A DNA stretch of 64,000 nt. Origin: Marinomonas sp. TW1. GTDB lineage: Bacteria > Pseudomonadota > Gammaproteobacteria > Pseudomonadales > Marinomonadaceae. Below, in pieces: positions 25,313 to 35,201 of this stretch. Location of the stretch: the NCBI RefSeq assembly GCF_001625355.1, contig NZ_JSEE01000018.1, positions 19,108 to 83,107 on the forward strand, written 5' to 3'. The notes below the pieces were generated by a model. It searched no databases. It had not been told where the DNA came from and worked only from the letters and a program-made list of their open reading frames with translations. A program made the translations under genes and the position numbers. The stretch's first letter is position 1. Each line of letters opens with the position of its first letter.

Positions 25313-26482
25313 CTAATGTAGAAAGAGTTCAAGCAGCTCATTGAGAAAGAGCTTGCCTTTTTCTGTGGTTTTAATCTGCTCTTTTTGCCAGGCTTTTTCG
25401 TCGAGTAAACCTCGCTGAAGACCCGTCTGACAGGCTTGAATCAGTGATTTTGGTAGCTCATTCTGCGCATATCTTCGATATTCCTGCAAATCAAAGGATT
25501 CAAACAAACGTAAGCGATTCATCATAAACTCCAGTGGCATGTCCTCTGGATTAATGGCTTCTTTGATCACGAGTGCTTCAGGTAAGTTATTCAGATAGTG
25601 ATTTGGGTGGCGAGTCTTTCGAGTACGAAATATTTGACCATTAACTAATGTGATCTTGCCATGTGCGCCAGCGCCAATGCCAATGTAGTCACCAAATCGC
25701 CAATAATTCAAATTATGCGCCGCTTGGCGTCCTTGTTTGGCGTTAGCAGACACTTCATATTGCGCATAACCTTGCGCGGCCAATAGGGCTTGCCCTGCAT
25801 CTTGAATTTCCCACAGGGTATTGTCTTCTGGTAAGGCTGGAGGACGACGATAGAACTCAGTATTGGGTTCTATGGTGAGCTGATACCAAGAAAGGTGCTC
25901 AGGGTTAAGGGTCATGGCCAATGTTAAATCCGCCATCGCCATGTCTAAGCTTTGGTCTGGTAAACCGTGCATTAAATCCAGGTTAATATTATCGAAGCCT
26001 GCAGCTCTGGACTTATCCACAGCATGTATGGCTTCCTCACGGTTGTGGATTCTTCCTAGGGTTTTCAACAGCTTTGGCTGAAAACTTTGGATGCCAATGG
26101 AGAGGCGATTGATGCCGGCTTGTCGAAAATGACGAAACTTTTCTTGTTCAAAGGTGCCTGGGTTGGCTTCCATGGTGATTTCTGCGTCGTCGGCCCAAGT
26201 CAGTTTTTCCCGCAGCGCGTCCATTAGCCGGTAATAAAAGTCTTCGCTCATTAAGCTGGGTGTACCGCCACCAATAAAGGCGGTTTGTATTGGCCGCCCG
26301 GCGACGTAAGGTAAATCGACCTCAAGATCGGCCAGTAGTTGCGCGAGATAAGCTTCCTCTGGCAGTTGATCGTCTTGGGTAAAACGATCGGCTTGATGGG
26401 AGTTGAAATCACAATAAGGGCATTTTTTGACGCACCAAGGTAGGTGGATGTATAAGCTGAGCGGTGGCAGTAATCGACTCAC
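25313..26482 (-). CDS. hemW: Radical SAM heme chaperone HemW
   Basis: It is related to coproporphyrinogen III dehydrogenase (HemN) but thought to deliver heme to respiratory enzymes. It has 389 residues from a GTG at 26482 that overlaps the rdgB stop as GTGA; the frame remains open upstream inside rdgB but that extension is not HemW-like. The [4Fe-4S] motif is C17-x3-C21-x2-C24 in CVKKCPYCDF. The following Phe replaces nothing essential, while the fourth HemN-specific Cys is absent, as in HemW. FIGGGTPSLM, SIGIQSF and the family mark HNLNYWRFGDYIGIGAGAHG are present. Confidence 0.92.
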   Translation of the reverse strand: MSRLLPPLSLYIHLPWCVKKCPYCDFNSHQADRFTQDDQLPEEAYLAQLLADLEVDLPYVAGRPIQTAFIGGGTPSLMSEDFYYRLMDALREKLTWADDAEITMEANPGTFEQEKFRHFRQAGINRLSIGIQSFQPKLLKTLGRIHNREEAIHAVDKSRAAGFDNINLDLMHGLPDQSLDMAMADLTLAMTLNPEHLSWYQLTIEPNTEFYRRPPALPEDNTLWEIQDAGQALLAAQGYAQYEVSANAKQGRQAAHNLNYWRFGDYIGIGAGAHGKITLVNGQIFRTRKTRHPNHYLNNLPEALVIKEAINPEDMPLEFMMNRLRLFESFDLQEYRRYAQNELPKSLIQACQTGLQRGLLDEKAWQKEQIKTTEKGKLFLNELLELFLH

Positions 26483-27084
26483 AAGGTTTGATCCTGCTGA
26501 AACGCCGCTAATAGCTGTTGCAGAGCTTTGGCCCTGTGACTGATCTGGTTTTTGACCTCTTTCGGTAAGCTGGCGGCACTGCAATCGCATTCAGGCACGA
26601 AGAACAGAGGGTCGTAACCAAAACCTTCTTGGCCTTCTGTTGACGTTAGAATGCGACCTTCCCAAACCCCATGAAAGACTTTTGGTGTCGGGTCGTTTTG
26701 GTGGCGCAGGTAGGCTAGCACACAGTGGAAGCGAGCCGTTCTTTGTTCCGGTGGAACACCGTCTAATTTTTCCAATAGCAAATCATTGTTGGCTTGGTTA
26801 TTACCGTGTTCGCCAGCAAAGCGAGCAGAGTAAATGCCTGGGGCACCATTTAAATAGTCGACTTCAATGCCAGAATCGTCCGCCAGAGCAGGTAGGCCGG
26901 TCTTTTCGCAAGCATGGCGAGCTTTTAAAATGGCATTCTCGATGAAGCTTAGCCCGGTTTCATCGGCGTCTTCCACTTGAAATTCTTTTTGCGGTTTTAC
27001 ATCAAAGCCCATATCGCTCAGCAAAGCATTGAATTCTTTGATTTTTCCGGCGTTATTGCTGGCCAGTACGATGGTTTTTTGCAC
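26479..27084 (-). CDS. rdgB: XTP/dITP diphosphatase (RdgB/HAM1)
   Basis: This cytoplasmic house-cleaning enzyme hydrolyses non-canonical purine triphosphates to monophosphates, keeping inosine and xanthosine out of DNA and RNA. It has 201 residues. The substrate/metal motifs VLASNNAGKIKEF at 6-18, FIENAILKARHA near 51, ALADDSGIEVDYLNGAPGIYSARFAG near 67-92, and FGYDPLFFVPE near 155 are all present. It overlaps hemW by 4 bp and follows metW by 51 bp, in which a small GTCGTC/GACGAC hairpin occurs. Confidence 0.95.
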   Translation of the reverse strand: MQKTIVLASNNAGKIKEFNALLSDMGFDVKPQKEFQVEDADETGLSFIENAILKARHACEKTGLPALADDSGIEVDYLNGAPGIYSARFAGEHGNNQANNDLLLEKLDGVPPEQRTARFHCVLAYLRHQNDPTPKVFHGVWEGRILTSTEGQEGFGYDPLFFVPECDCSAASLPKEVKNQISHRAKALQQLLAAFQQDQTL

Positions 27085-27135
27085 GTCTTTGTCCTCTTAC
27101 AAGGTCGTCTTAAAATGACGACGATGCCTGCTAAT

Positions 27136-27732
27136 TTAGGCTTTTCGGCTAATATGAAAAATGGCCGTTTCACTGAATAGGTTGGGCATGGAGCGAATCC
27201 ACCAATGGTCTTTTAGATGACCATCTACCGCTGCCCAACGTAATACCTTAATGTCTTTTTCGTGACACAAGCGCTCAAAGTCTTGGAAGGTAAAAAAGTG
27301 AATATTGGGCGTGTCGTACCAGTTGTAAGGCATAAATTCCGATACTGGCATACGACCTTTTAGCGCCAGGTGTAAGCGACTGCGCCAATGACCAAAGTTA
27401 GGGAACGTAATAATGCACTCTTTGCCGATGCGTAGCATTTCGTCGATCAATAAATCCGGACGACGAAATTGTTGTAACGCATGGGTCATTAGCACGAGAT
27501 CAAAACTCTGATCTTCAAAATTCTGTAGGCCTTCATCAATGTTTTGCTCCAACACTGGAATGCCTTTCTGAATACAAGTATTTAGATCTTCTGAGCCAAT
27601 TTCTAAGCCATACCCGCTGACTTTTTTGTGATTGATCAAATGATAGAGCAGTTCACCGGGACCGCAGGCCAAATCGAGCACGCGAATATTGGGTTGAATC
27701 CATTCGTCTATGATTTCTAAATCAGCGCGCAT
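27136..27732 (-). CDS. metW: Methionine biosynthesis protein MetW
   Basis: This SAM-dependent methyltransferase-fold protein of 198 residues is almost always paired with MetX. The nucleotide-binding motif is [12 protein letters not shown] near 18-29, followed by [11 protein letters not shown], and [17 protein letters not shown] in the second half is family-typical. In several proteobacteria MetW is needed with MetX for homoserine acylation, probably as a partner that activates MetX. It overlaps the metX 3' end by 11 bp, implying coupled translation. Confidence 0.93.
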   Translation of the reverse strand: MRADLEIIDEWIQPNIRVLDLACGPGELLYHLINHKKVSGYGLEIGSEDLNTCIQKGIPVLEQNIDEGLQNFEDQSFDLVLMTHALQQFRRPDLLIDEMLRIGKECIITFPNFGHWRSRLHLALKGRMPVSEFMPYNWYDTPNIHFFTFQDFERLCHEKDIKVLRWAAVDGHLKDHWWIRSMPNLFSETAIFHISRKA

Positions 27733-28903
27733 GTTCAGACTCTCCTTGACTAGCCGATGGCATTACTTGATCCGCGATGCGTGTTAAAAAACTGTTCATC
27801 GCCTGCATGTAGCGAGGAATGGGAAATAGAAAAGCATCATGACCTTCAGTGGCTTCAATTTTGGCATAGGAAACCGCTTTGCCTGCTTTAATCAAGGCAT
27901 TGACGATCTCTTCACTGCGTTCTGGTGAAAAACGCCAATCGGTCGTAAAGGATACCAACAGAAATTCGCATTGGGCGCGACTCAATATGGCCGCTAAGTC
28001 GCCATTGGTCTGTGCAGCGGGGTCGAAATAGTCCAAGGCCTTAGTCATTAGCATGTAGGTATTGGCATCGAAGCGTTTGGTGAAGGCTTCCCCTTGATAG
28101 CGTAGGTAGCTCTCGACCTCAAACTCTATGCCGTAGTTGTATTGATACTCTTCATGACGCATTTGACGACCAAACTTGGCCCCCATGGCATCATCAGACA
28201 AATAAGTAATGTGACCTAGCATGCGAGCCAATCCAAGACCATTGGTTGGTACCGATTCATTGTCTAGGTAGCGACCATCAAAGAAATCTGGGTCACGTCG
28301 GATTGACTGGCGAGCCACTTCATTGAAAGCAATGTTTTGGGTCGACAATTTCGGCGCGGAGGCGACAATCACCGCGGATTTGAGACGCTCAGGAAAACGA
28401 ATGCTCCACTCAAGGGCTTGCATTCCTCCTAGGCTACCGCCAACAATCGCAGCAAAGGTTTGAATGCCGAGTAAATCGGCTAAGCGAGCTTGGCTTTCAA
28501 CCCAATCTTCTACGGTCACGATCGGAAAGTCCGCTCCCCAAACCTGCTTGGTTTCAGGGTTGATACTGGTGGGGCCAGTTGAACCACAACAACCACCAAG
28601 ATTGTTCAATGCAATGACAAAATAACGATTGGTATCGATGGCTTTATCTGGGCCAATGGCCGAATCCCACCAGCCCGGCTTCTTATCTGCCATATCATGG
28701 TAGCCCGCTGCGTGATGATCGCCACTTAGTGCGTGGCAAATTAAGATGGCATTGGAAGCGTCTTGGTTCAGCGTGCCGTATGTCTCATAGATGAGTTGGT
28801 ACGATGCCAAGGTTTGCCCGCAGGTAAGCATCAACGGCTTGTCGAAGTGCGCAATCTGTGGTGTGACTAGGCCCACAGAATCGACTGGAATGGCGTCTGG
28901 CAT
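27722..28903 (-). CDS. metX: Homoserine O-acyltransferase MetX
   Basis: It activates homoserine for methionine synthesis using acyl-CoA. The 393-residue alpha/beta hydrolase fold protein has nucleophile S157 in [13 protein letters not shown], catalytic Asp in TTDWRFSP near 322 and His in ATEGHDAFL near 356. MetX enzymes of gammaproteobacteria paired with MetW are usually succinyltransferases (MetXS), but acetyl versus succinyl use is not proven by these motifs. Order metX-metW-rdgB-hemW is as in Pseudomonas, except that the small gene between metW and rdgB is missing. The 5' leader has a GTTCCC(C)G hairpin (28934-28958). Confidence 0.93.
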   Translation of the reverse strand: MPDAIPVDSVGLVTPQIAHFDKPLMLTCGQTLASYQLIYETYGTLNQDASNAILICHALSGDHHAAGYHDMADKKPGWWDSAIGPDKAIDTNRYFVIALNNLGGCCGSTGPTSINPETKQVWGADFPIVTVEDWVESQARLADLLGIQTFAAIVGGSLGGMQALEWSIRFPERLKSAVIVASAPKLSTQNIAFNEVARQSIRRDPDFFDGRYLDNESVPTNGLGLARMLGHITYLSDDAMGAKFGRQMRHEEYQYNYGIEFEVESYLRYQGEAFTKRFDANTYMLMTKALDYFDPAAQTNGDLAAILSRAQCEFLLVSFTTDWRFSPERSEEIVNALIKAGKAVSYAKIEATEGHDAFLFPIPRYMQAMNSFLTRIADQVMPSASQGESEHAR

Positions 28904-28933
28904 GGGTGTTGGTAATCCTAATGAAATACTTGT

Positions 28934-28958
28934 GTTCCCGTGAAGATAAGCGGGGAAC
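28934..28958 (-). other. hairpin in the metX leader
   Basis: GTTCCCG and CGGGGAAC pair with one bulged G around a 10-nt loop, ending 31 bp before the metX start. There is no T tract or match to a known SAM riboswitch that I can recognise. Confidence 0.4.
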
Positions 28959-29023
28959 TAGACCAAAAATGAATCCACACAGTCTAGCGGCTGCATGGTT
29001 TACCATCAAGGGATAGAGAAGGA

Positions 29024-29056
29024 AATCCCCCTTATTAACTGGTAATAAGGGGGATT
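29024..29056 (-). terminator. stem-loop terminator after the first chemoreceptor gene
   Basis: A perfect 14-bp stem (AATCCCCCTTATTA with TAATAAGGGGGATT) closes on ACTGG only 6 bp past the stop codon. The tail ttccttctc is moderately T-rich. Confidence 0.75.
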
Positions 29057-29061
29057 CTGGG

Positions 29062-30948
29062 CTAGGCCAGTGTGAATATGTTGGTTTTTTGTGCCAACTG
29101 TTCAGAAAGTCGCTGAATTTGCTGAGTTTTGTCCGCTAAAATATCAATCGAACTGGTATCTTGACTAAGTTGTTGTGCGATTTGCTCCATTTCGGTACTC
29201 ATCTCAACGGCGGTGCTGGCGACATCTTGGATGGCGCTGGCCATGGAATCCGTTGATTGAGTGCCTGTCATGGCGAACTGCTCAATGTTGCGCATGGCTT
29301 CTTCTGCCTTACTGCCATTCTCACTAATGATATTGAGGTTTGATTTGCCGCTTTCCATCGTGGTGATGGCTGAATGGGTTGAGCGCTGAATAGTATTGAC
29401 GATGTCAGTGATTTTCGCCGTGGCATCCACGGTTTTTTCGGCGAGGGCACGGACTTCGTCCGCGACCACGGAAAAACCACGTCCAGCTTCTCCTGCCCGA
29501 GCCGCTTCAATGGCAGCATTAAGCGCTAATAAATTGGTTTGGTTGGCAAGGTCATTAATCATGGCGATAACGTTATCAATGTCTTTTGACAACTGTCCGA
29601 GTTGATTTAATTGGTCACTGGTGACTTGGACGATGCTTACCGTATCGTTAATACTGGTCAGTACGAGGTTAATTGTATCGGCACCAGACTTGGCGGATTG
29701 GTAGGTATCGTTAGATTGGTTTTTAAGTGTGTCCGTGGTGTTCGACAATTCCGTTAAGCGATTTGAGATATCATCTGTTGCTGTGGCTAAGGAGTGAGTG
29801 CGCTGGTTCACTAAATGGTTACTGGTGGTGATGTCGCTGATGCTGCTGTTTAGATCGCTGGACATGGTATTAAAAGTATCGGTTGTTGTGACCACATCTT
29901 TGAGAACATCGCCTAACCCTTCGGTCATTTCGTTTAACGATTGTCCTAACTGATCAAATTCATCCAAACGTTTTTGGTTGACGCTGGCTTTGGAAGACAT
30001 GTCCCCTTGTTTTACTTTATTTAAATCACTGATGATGTTTTTGAGTGATTCATTGACACTGCGGCCTATGGTCATCATTAACAAGGTGGCAAACACAATC
30101 ACGGCAAGGCTTACTGTTAGCAACGTCGCATTGGCTTGAGTGGATCGACTTTCGGCTTCTTTTTCAGCCGTCATCATAAGTTGTTCGATGGCTTGGCTGG
30201 TGTGAGTTTGACTGTCTCGAAAAGCCAATTTTTGCTGATCAAATAGGTTTTCCGTGGTCAGCAGATTTTGGTATTCCTGACCATATTTCAGTATGGCATC
30301 ACGATAGGCATTGGCGGTAACGCCATGAGTGCTTTGGAAACCAAAGTTGGAAATACGACGATCAAATTTTTCAAAGTTACGGGTGAATTTTTCCAAATTG
30401 TCCGCGGTCGGATCTGAAAGGTAGCTCGCTTCAGCTTGGCGTACGCTAGAAAATTCGCGTTTGAGCAAGCTCAGGTTACTAATGTCTGCGGTTATTTTGT
30501 TGCCAAGTTGATCGATTTGACCTCGCATGCCGGATGTTGAGTCGAATCCGACTGTGTCTTGTTTGCGAGCAAGGTCTAATAAAATCGCGCTGTATTGGCG
30601 GATGATCTCAAGGTTATCTTGCAATGTTATGCTTAAGTTAGTGTCTTTACTTCTTTCAATATTGGCTTGTGTGAGTTCGGCATTTTGCAGTTCTTGGTTT
30701 TCAACCAGCTGAATATAGTCTTCGACACCCTCGCTTGAAATCGACCGAAAACGATCGGCGATGGCCAATAAATTAATGCTAATTTGATCATTGGATGTTT
30801 GGATTTTAGACAGTGTCCGAACATCTCCATTGGCGCTTTGTTGAGCAGACAGCCCTTCAATGGCGACAAAGGTGACAATGACAAAGCCGATGACGGCGGA
30901 CACGAGCAACAGCATGAGTTTGATTTTGAAAGAAAGGTTTTTCAGCAT
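29062..30948 (-). CDS. Methyl-accepting chemotaxis protein, helical sensor domain
   Basis: This is a 628-residue inner-membrane chemoreceptor. TM1 is at about 10-30 and a periplasmic all-helical domain follows at about 32-275, long enough for a helical bimodular (HBM/McpS-like) sensor. TM2 is at about 276-297, then HAMP and a long coiled-coil signalling domain. The hairpin tip is [42 protein letters not shown] near 465-505, the CheA/CheW contact site. It lacks a C-terminal CheR pentapeptide. The periplasmic domain is rich in Gln and Asn and gives no ligand by inspection. It is monocistronic with its own terminator. Confidence 0.92.
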   Translation of the reverse strand: MLKNLSFKIKLMLLLVSAVIGFVIVTFVAIEGLSAQQSANGDVRTLSKIQTSNDQISINLLAIADRFRSISSEGVEDYIQLVENQELQNAELTQANIERSKDTNLSITLQDNLEIIRQYSAILLDLARKQDTVGFDSTSGMRGQIDQLGNKITADISNLSLLKREFSSVRQAEASYLSDPTADNLEKFTRNFEKFDRRISNFGFQSTHGVTANAYRDAILKYGQEYQNLLTTENLFDQQKLAFRDSQTHTSQAIEQLMMTAEKEAESRSTQANATLLTVSLAVIVFATLLMMTIGRSVNESLKNIISDLNKVKQGDMSSKASVNQKRLDEFDQLGQSLNEMTEGLGDVLKDVVTTTDTFNTMSSDLNSSISDITTSNHLVNQRTHSLATATDDISNRLTELSNTTDTLKNQSNDTYQSAKSGADTINLVLTSINDTVSIVQVTSDQLNQLGQLSKDIDNVIAMINDLANQTNLLALNAAIEAARAGEAGRGFSVVADEVRALAEKTVDATAKITDIVNTIQRSTHSAITTMESGKSNLNIISENGSKAEEAMRNIEQFAMTGTQSTDSMASAIQDVASTAVEMSTEMEQIAQQLSQDTSSIDILADKTQQIQRLSEQLAQKTNIFTLA

Positions 30949-31086
30949 TATTAGACCTACCTGCCTTGTGAGCGGCTGATGAAAACATGAATAAGTAAAG
31001 TAATCTTACTTATGCAAATACCGTGCACATATCAATGGCTTGCGCTGAGACAGACGGTGTCTAGGGGAGCTAGTCGATGATAGGGG

Positions 31087-31113
31087 GCGTTTGCCTCTTA
31101 ATGGGGCAAACGC
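31087..31113 (-). terminator. possible terminator after rsmD
   Basis: A perfect 9-bp GCGTTTGCC/GGCAAACGC stem with a 9-nt loop lies 30 bp past the rsmD stop. It is followed by CCCCCTA rather than T residues, so termination is uncertain. Confidence 0.4.
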
Positions 31114-31142
31114 ATTTGGAAAAGGTTATCAATAGCGCTTAT

Positions 31143-31748
31143 TTAACGTGGACGCGATACGTCAAATAGACGGTAAACAAGTTGCCCAGCGACTTTTTCT
31201 TTGCTGAGTTGCCAATGTTCCGGTAAGGCAGTGAGAGGCGTTTCTTTTTCCATTTCAATGTAGACCAACGCTCGTTCGGCTAGCCATCCTTGCTCTAACA
31301 GAGGAATGATTTTTTCCAGCCAACCTTTTCGAAATGGCGGATCCAGAAATACGATATCAAATGCTTGATTGGCAGGTTGGCTTAGATAAGCATCCGCTGT
31401 TTGTTGAATGACTTGGGCTTGCTGTGCTTGCAAGGTGGCCAAGTTGTCGGTCATTTGTTTGGTGACTAATTTGGCGCTATCAACAAAGGTTAAATGCTTG
31501 GCACCACGGGACAAGGCTTCTAAACCTAGGGCTCCAGAGCCACAAAATAAGTCCGCGCAGACCGCGCCAGGCAGATATGGATTGATCCAATTAAACAGGG
31601 TTTCACGTACTCGATCTGGTGTGGGTCGCAAACCTTCGACATTGGGTATGGGTAACTGACGAGAACGCCATTCTCCAGCAATAATACGGAGTTTGCTTAC
31701 CTTGGTTTTGGTCTTGCTGGCGTGGTGGTTAGAGGCGTGTTTTCTCAT
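31143..31748 (-). CDS. rsmD: 16S rRNA (guanine(966)-N2)-methyltransferase
   Basis: It methylates G966 of 16S rRNA during small-subunit assembly, using SAM. The 201 residues include a basic N-terminal tail of about 20, the RsmD opening LRIIAGEWRSRQLPIP, LRPTPDRVRETLFNWI, the SAM-binding DLFCGSGALGLEALSRGA near 62-79 and the catalytic FLDPPFRKG motif near 135. It directly follows the M16-like gene (stop and start share a base at 31748). Same neighbourhood as in Pseudomonas, opposite ftsY. Confidence 0.95.
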   Translation of the reverse strand: MRKHASNHHASKTKTKVSKLRIIAGEWRSRQLPIPNVEGLRPTPDRVRETLFNWINPYLPGAVCADLFCGSGALGLEALSRGAKHLTFVDSAKLVTKQMTDNLATLQAQQAQVIQQTADAYLSQPANQAFDIVFLDPPFRKGWLEKIIPLLEQGWLAERALVYIEMEKETPLTALPEHWQLSKEKVAGQLVYRLFDVSRPR

Positions 31749-33064
31749 TATTGGTAAACCTGAATCTCTTGGTAAGTTTGCGCATTGATTAATTGTCTTA
31801 AAGCCAATTGGTAGTCTTCATAGCGGAAATTGTCGACGGCTTCTTTGTAGTCTTGTGCGAAAGTTTCCAGTGTTAACTTACTGTCTTGATGAGTGAATTG
31901 CCCCGCAATGACACTCCACCAGGTGGGGGATAAGGTGTTTTCTTCTAACTGAATTATGAGGTTCTCCAGTAATTGCTCAAATCTTTTTTTATTCTTAATA
32001 GAAGGAACCTGTTCAACAAATACAAAGCTTTTTAGGCTGATGTCTGGTTCTCCTGTTGTAATGTTACTGACGTCAGCATACTGATTGGCCTGACTGTATT
32101 GTACGTTCCACCATACCCATGGGTGATGAGGAGATAGGGCTAAGGCGAGTTGAACAAAGTCGATATGTTCTTGGGCGTTCAAACTGTCGACGAGATCGGT
32201 TCCCCAAATCTGCAAACTAAGCCACTGTTGCACCGTGTTAACGGGTGACAGAGCAAGAGCGCTTCGGGTTTGCCATAAGACGCCCTGATTTTGTTGAATC
32301 AGGGCACTTAGGGAAGTCAAATCAATGGCTTCAGAACCACTCTTGTTAGCCGCGAAAATGGGGGAGAATTGCTCTGTAATGGCATTTAAACCGGCTTTCA
32401 CAATGTTCTGGCTTTGCTCGGACATGTCGCCAACCAGATAAATCGTCGCGACCGATTGCGTCATTTTTTGATAATACTCTTTAACGTCGGACAGGGTGAT
32501 TTGATTGATCGGTGTCGTGTTTTGTTGAAAAAACAGTATCTGCTCTAACTCATGTTGAACGGTTTGTTGGTAAGGGTTGCGTCCTTGCCAATTGTCGAAA
32601 GTGCGACTTTTGAAGGCCGTCTGCGTCAACCAGCTCTTGGTGAGCTTGAGGCTTGGGATGAGGTATGACGGGTTGTTACTGACGGTTAATCCAAGAATTT
32701 GGTTTTCGTGATCATAGTAAGTAGTCGCCTTAGCAGCTAAAGGAGACAATCTTTGATTTACCGATGCCGTACTAAGCGGCAGCGCATCACTCATCAGCAT
32801 GGCGAGTGTCGATTGAATCAATTTTGTGTCTGTGGTCACCGCGCGAAAAGAAAAACGAATCTCGAGTTTGTCGCTGCCTTGCCAGGCGTCTTGATTAAGC
32901 CAAACGACAGGAATGCCAGAGTCTGTGGTCCATTGCTCAATGTTGGGGGTCGGCAATTTCGCGCTTGGCGCGGTGAGATTGAGTAGCCAAATCGCCAGTG
33001 TGGAGAACAGCATAATCGCCGCTAATACGGGGCGGCTAAAAAGAGGCTTGCTTTTGTCGCGCAT
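31748..33064 (-). CDS. M16-like (inactive insulinase-fold) membrane-anchored protein
   Basis: This 438-residue protein has one N-terminal membrane helix (about 14-31) after a basic start, then a periplasmic body with the M16 layout (WTTDSGIPVVWLNQD, LEIRFSFRAVTTD; a C-terminal half with YLVGDMS). The zinc-binding HxxEH motif of active peptidases is absent. In Pseudomonas the rsmD-ftsY interval carries two M16 genes, one active and one not; here only the inactive type is present. It could be a structural or substrate-binding partner of a peptidase encoded elsewhere, or work alone. It is divergent from ftsY. Confidence 0.75.
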   Translation of the reverse strand: MRDKSKPLFSRPVLAAIMLFSTLAIWLLNLTAPSAKLPTPNIEQWTTDSGIPVVWLNQDAWQGSDKLEIRFSFRAVTTDTKLIQSTLAMLMSDALPLSTASVNQRLSPLAAKATTYYDHENQILGLTVSNNPSYLIPSLKLTKSWLTQTAFKSRTFDNWQGRNPYQQTVQHELEQILFFQQNTTPINQITLSDVKEYYQKMTQSVATIYLVGDMSEQSQNIVKAGLNAITEQFSPIFAANKSGSEAIDLTSLSALIQQNQGVLWQTRSALALSPVNTVQQWLSLQIWGTDLVDSLNAQEHIDFVQLALALSPHHPWVWWNVQYSQANQYADVSNITTGEPDISLKSFVFVEQVPSIKNKKRFEQLLENLIIQLEENTLSPTWWSVIAGQFTHQDSKLTLETFAQDYKEAVDNFRYEDYQLALRQLINAQTYQEIQVYQ

Positions 33065-33236
33065 AGTGAACCTTTAGACAGCCTGTTAACAGGGCAATTT
33101 GTGTGAAAACAGGCCTGATTGCGAATCAGAATGATGATAAAATAGTCATTTTCTGCGTCCATCACAATGGCGCAAGTCCTTATGATAGCATTTCACTGGT
33201 GTTTACTGCATCAGCCAAAACAAAGAGATGAATTGA

Positions 33237-34493
33237 ATGGAAGTTGTTAATCAGATTATTGCTTTTTTTACTCCCTATCTTGGTGAATACGCCCGTTATG
33301 TTCCTATGGTGATTGGCGCCTTGATGGCCTTGTTGGCGTTTGTGATTCGTCGTCGTTTTGTGAAAAAAATGAGTGCAGATATCGAGCAAGCAAAAAAACA
33401 GGATGCAGAAGCTCAAAATGTCCAAGAATCGTCGGTTGAATCACAAGAAACTGTCGACACTAACGCGGCGGAAGGTTTGCATGAGGCCGAAAACGCCTCA
33501 GTGGAAGCGAATCGACAACAAGAAGTCGTTGTTGCTCCGGCCGACGTGGCAGAAGAGGTCTCGACTTTGTCTTGGTCTGAGCGTATTAAATCCGGTCTCA
33601 CTCGTACACGAAGTGGTCTGGGCAAAGGTTTGTCCTCAATCGTTAGTGGCAGTAGAAAAGTAGACGATGAGCTGATTGAAGAGCTGGAAACACAGTTGTT
33701 GATGGCGGATGTCGGCATTGATGCGACTCGTACCTTAATAGAGGGTCTGACGGAAAAGCTTAACCGCAAAGAACTAAAAGATGCGGACGCTTTGTTAACG
33801 CATTTAAAAGCGGACATGGCGGCGATTCTAGGGCAATCCCAACAAGAGTTGGAACCGACTAACGCAGATGGACCGTTTGTGATCTTGATGGTGGGGGTGA
33901 ATGGTGTGGGCAAAACCACCACCATTGGCAAGTTAGCGAAGAAGTATCAAGCTGAAGGTAAGAGTGTGATGCTTGCCGCGGGTGATACTTTCCGTGCCGC
34001 GGCTGTGGAGCAATTAGAAGTATGGGGTGAGCGTAATAATGTGCCTGTGGTTGCGCAACATACTGGCGCGGATTCGGCATCGGTGATTTACGATGCGATT
34101 GAGTCGGCAAAAGCGAAAAACATTGATGTTGTCATCGCCGATACGGCTGGCCGTTTGCAAAACAAACAAAACCTCATGAATGAGTTGTCGAAAGTCGTTC
34201 GTGTGATGAAAAAGCTCGATCAGCAAGCGCCGCATGAAGTTATGCTGGTATTGGATGCGGGAACTGGTCAGAATGCCATCAGTCAAGCTAAGTTGTTTTC
34301 AGAAGCGGTTGGCGTCAGCGGCATCACTTTAACGAAACTTGATGGTACTGCAAAAGGCGGTATTATCTTTGCGATAGCGAAACAATTTGGCCTGCCAATA
34401 CGTTATATCGGCGTTGGTGAACAGGCTGATGATCTGCGCCCTTTCGTGGCGCAAGAATTTATTGATGCTCTGTTCACAGGGGATCAAGACTAG
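33237..34493 (+). CDS. ftsY: Signal recognition particle receptor FtsY, with N-terminal hydrophobic helix
   Basis: This SRP receptor GTPase brings ribosome-nascent chains to the Sec translocon. It has 418 residues. The C-terminal NG domain is complete: a four-helix N domain from about 118, G1 GVNGVGKTTTIGKLA near 219-233, GDTFRAAAVEQLEVW, DTAGRLQNKQNLM, TKLDGTAKGG and GVGEQADDLRPF. The N-terminal part has an acidic Glu/Gln-rich A domain (45-110) as in E. coli, but it is preceded by a likely membrane helix VPMVIGALMALLAFVI (22-37) followed by RRRFVKK. The start at ATG 33237 is the only one that keeps this segment. Confidence 0.93.
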   Translation: MEVVNQIIAFFTPYLGEYARYVPMVIGALMALLAFVIRRRFVKKMSADIEQAKKQDAEAQNVQESSVESQETVDTNAAEGLHEAENASVEANRQQEVVVAPADVAEEVSTLSWSERIKSGLTRTRSGLGKGLSSIVSGSRKVDDELIEELETQLLMADVGIDATRTLIEGLTEKLNRKELKDADALLTHLKADMAAILGQSQQELEPTNADGPFVILMVGVNGVGKTTTIGKLAKKYQAEGKSVMLAAGDTFRAAAVEQLEVWGERNNVPVVAQHTGADSASVIYDAIESAKAKNIDVVIADTAGRLQNKQNLMNELSKVVRVMKKLDQQAPHEVMLVLDAGTGQNAISQAKLFSEAVGVSGITLTKLDGTAKGGIIFAIAKQFGLPIRYIGVGEQADDLRPFVAQEFIDALFTGDQD

Positions 34494-34529
34494 ACACAAG
34501 TCATCTAACAATCAGGACAGTGAAGCAGA

Positions 34530-35201
34530 GTGGAAATAGAATTTCAGCGCGTTGGTAAGAAATACGACAGTGGCCAAGAAGCCTTATCGCAAGTGAGTTT
34601 TCATTTGCAGCAAGGTGAAATGGCCTTTTTGACTGGCCACTCTGGCGCCGGCAAAAGTACACTGATGAAACTCATGATGATGATTGAGCGTCAGACTTCC
34701 GGGCAAATTCTGATTGATGGTGTGGATTTGCGCACCTTAAGCCGACGAGCGATTCCACAACATCGTCGTCGTGTTGGGGTTGTGTTTCAAAATCACCAAT
34801 TGTTATTGGATCGCAGTGTGTTTCATAACGTGGCTTTGCCTCTGCAAGTCAGTGGCGCTGATCACGAACAGATTGCGAAACGAGTCCGCGCAGCTCTAGA
34901 TAAAGTAGGGCTATTGGACAAAGAAAAATTCAATCCAATGGCACTGTCGGGTGGTGAGCAACAGCGCGTGGGCATTGCACGAGCGGTGGTGAATAAACCG
35001 CAATTGCTGCTGGCCGATGAACCGACAGGTAACCTTGACCCCAAGTTGTCTGCTGAAATCATGAATCTATTCCAAGAGTTTAATCGTGTCGGTGTGACTG
35101 TGTTGGTGGCGAGTCATGATTTGGCATTAGTGGCGCGCATGCGACATCGAGTATTGACTTTAAACCAAGGTCGTATGGTCAATGATGGGGGGTTCGCTTA
35201 A
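34530..35201 (+). CDS. ftsE: Cell-division ATP-binding protein FtsE
   Basis: This cytoplasmic ATPase partner of FtsX regulates septal peptidoglycan hydrolysis through EnvC-type activators. It has 223 residues. Walker A is GHSGAGKST at about 36-44, the signature is [16 protein letters not shown] and Walker B is [13 protein letters not shown]. It starts with GTG at 34530, 36 bp after ftsY, and its stop TAA-A overlaps the ftsX ATG by one base (TAATG). Gene order ftsY-ftsE-ftsX-rpoH is conserved in gammaproteobacteria. Confidence 0.95.
   Translation: MEIEFQRVGKKYDSGQEALSQVSFHLQQGEMAFLTGHSGAGKSTLMKLMMMIERQTSGQILIDGVDLRTLSRRAIPQHRRRVGVVFQNHQLLLDRSVFHNVALPLQVSGADHEQIAKRVRAALDKVGLLDKEKFNPMALSGGEQQRVGIARAVVNKPQLLLADEPTGNLDPKLSAEIMNLFQEFNRVGVTVLVASHDLALVARMRHRVLTLNQGRMVNDGGFA

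Noticed and set aside
28904..29020. SAM riboswitch in the metX leader
   Set aside because: Only a single short hairpin is present, without the conserved cores of SAM-I or SAM-II and without a terminator.
33413..33931. 172-codon open frame antisense to ftsY
   Set aside because: Ser-rich shadow of the acidic A domain and N domain of FtsY; no independent support.
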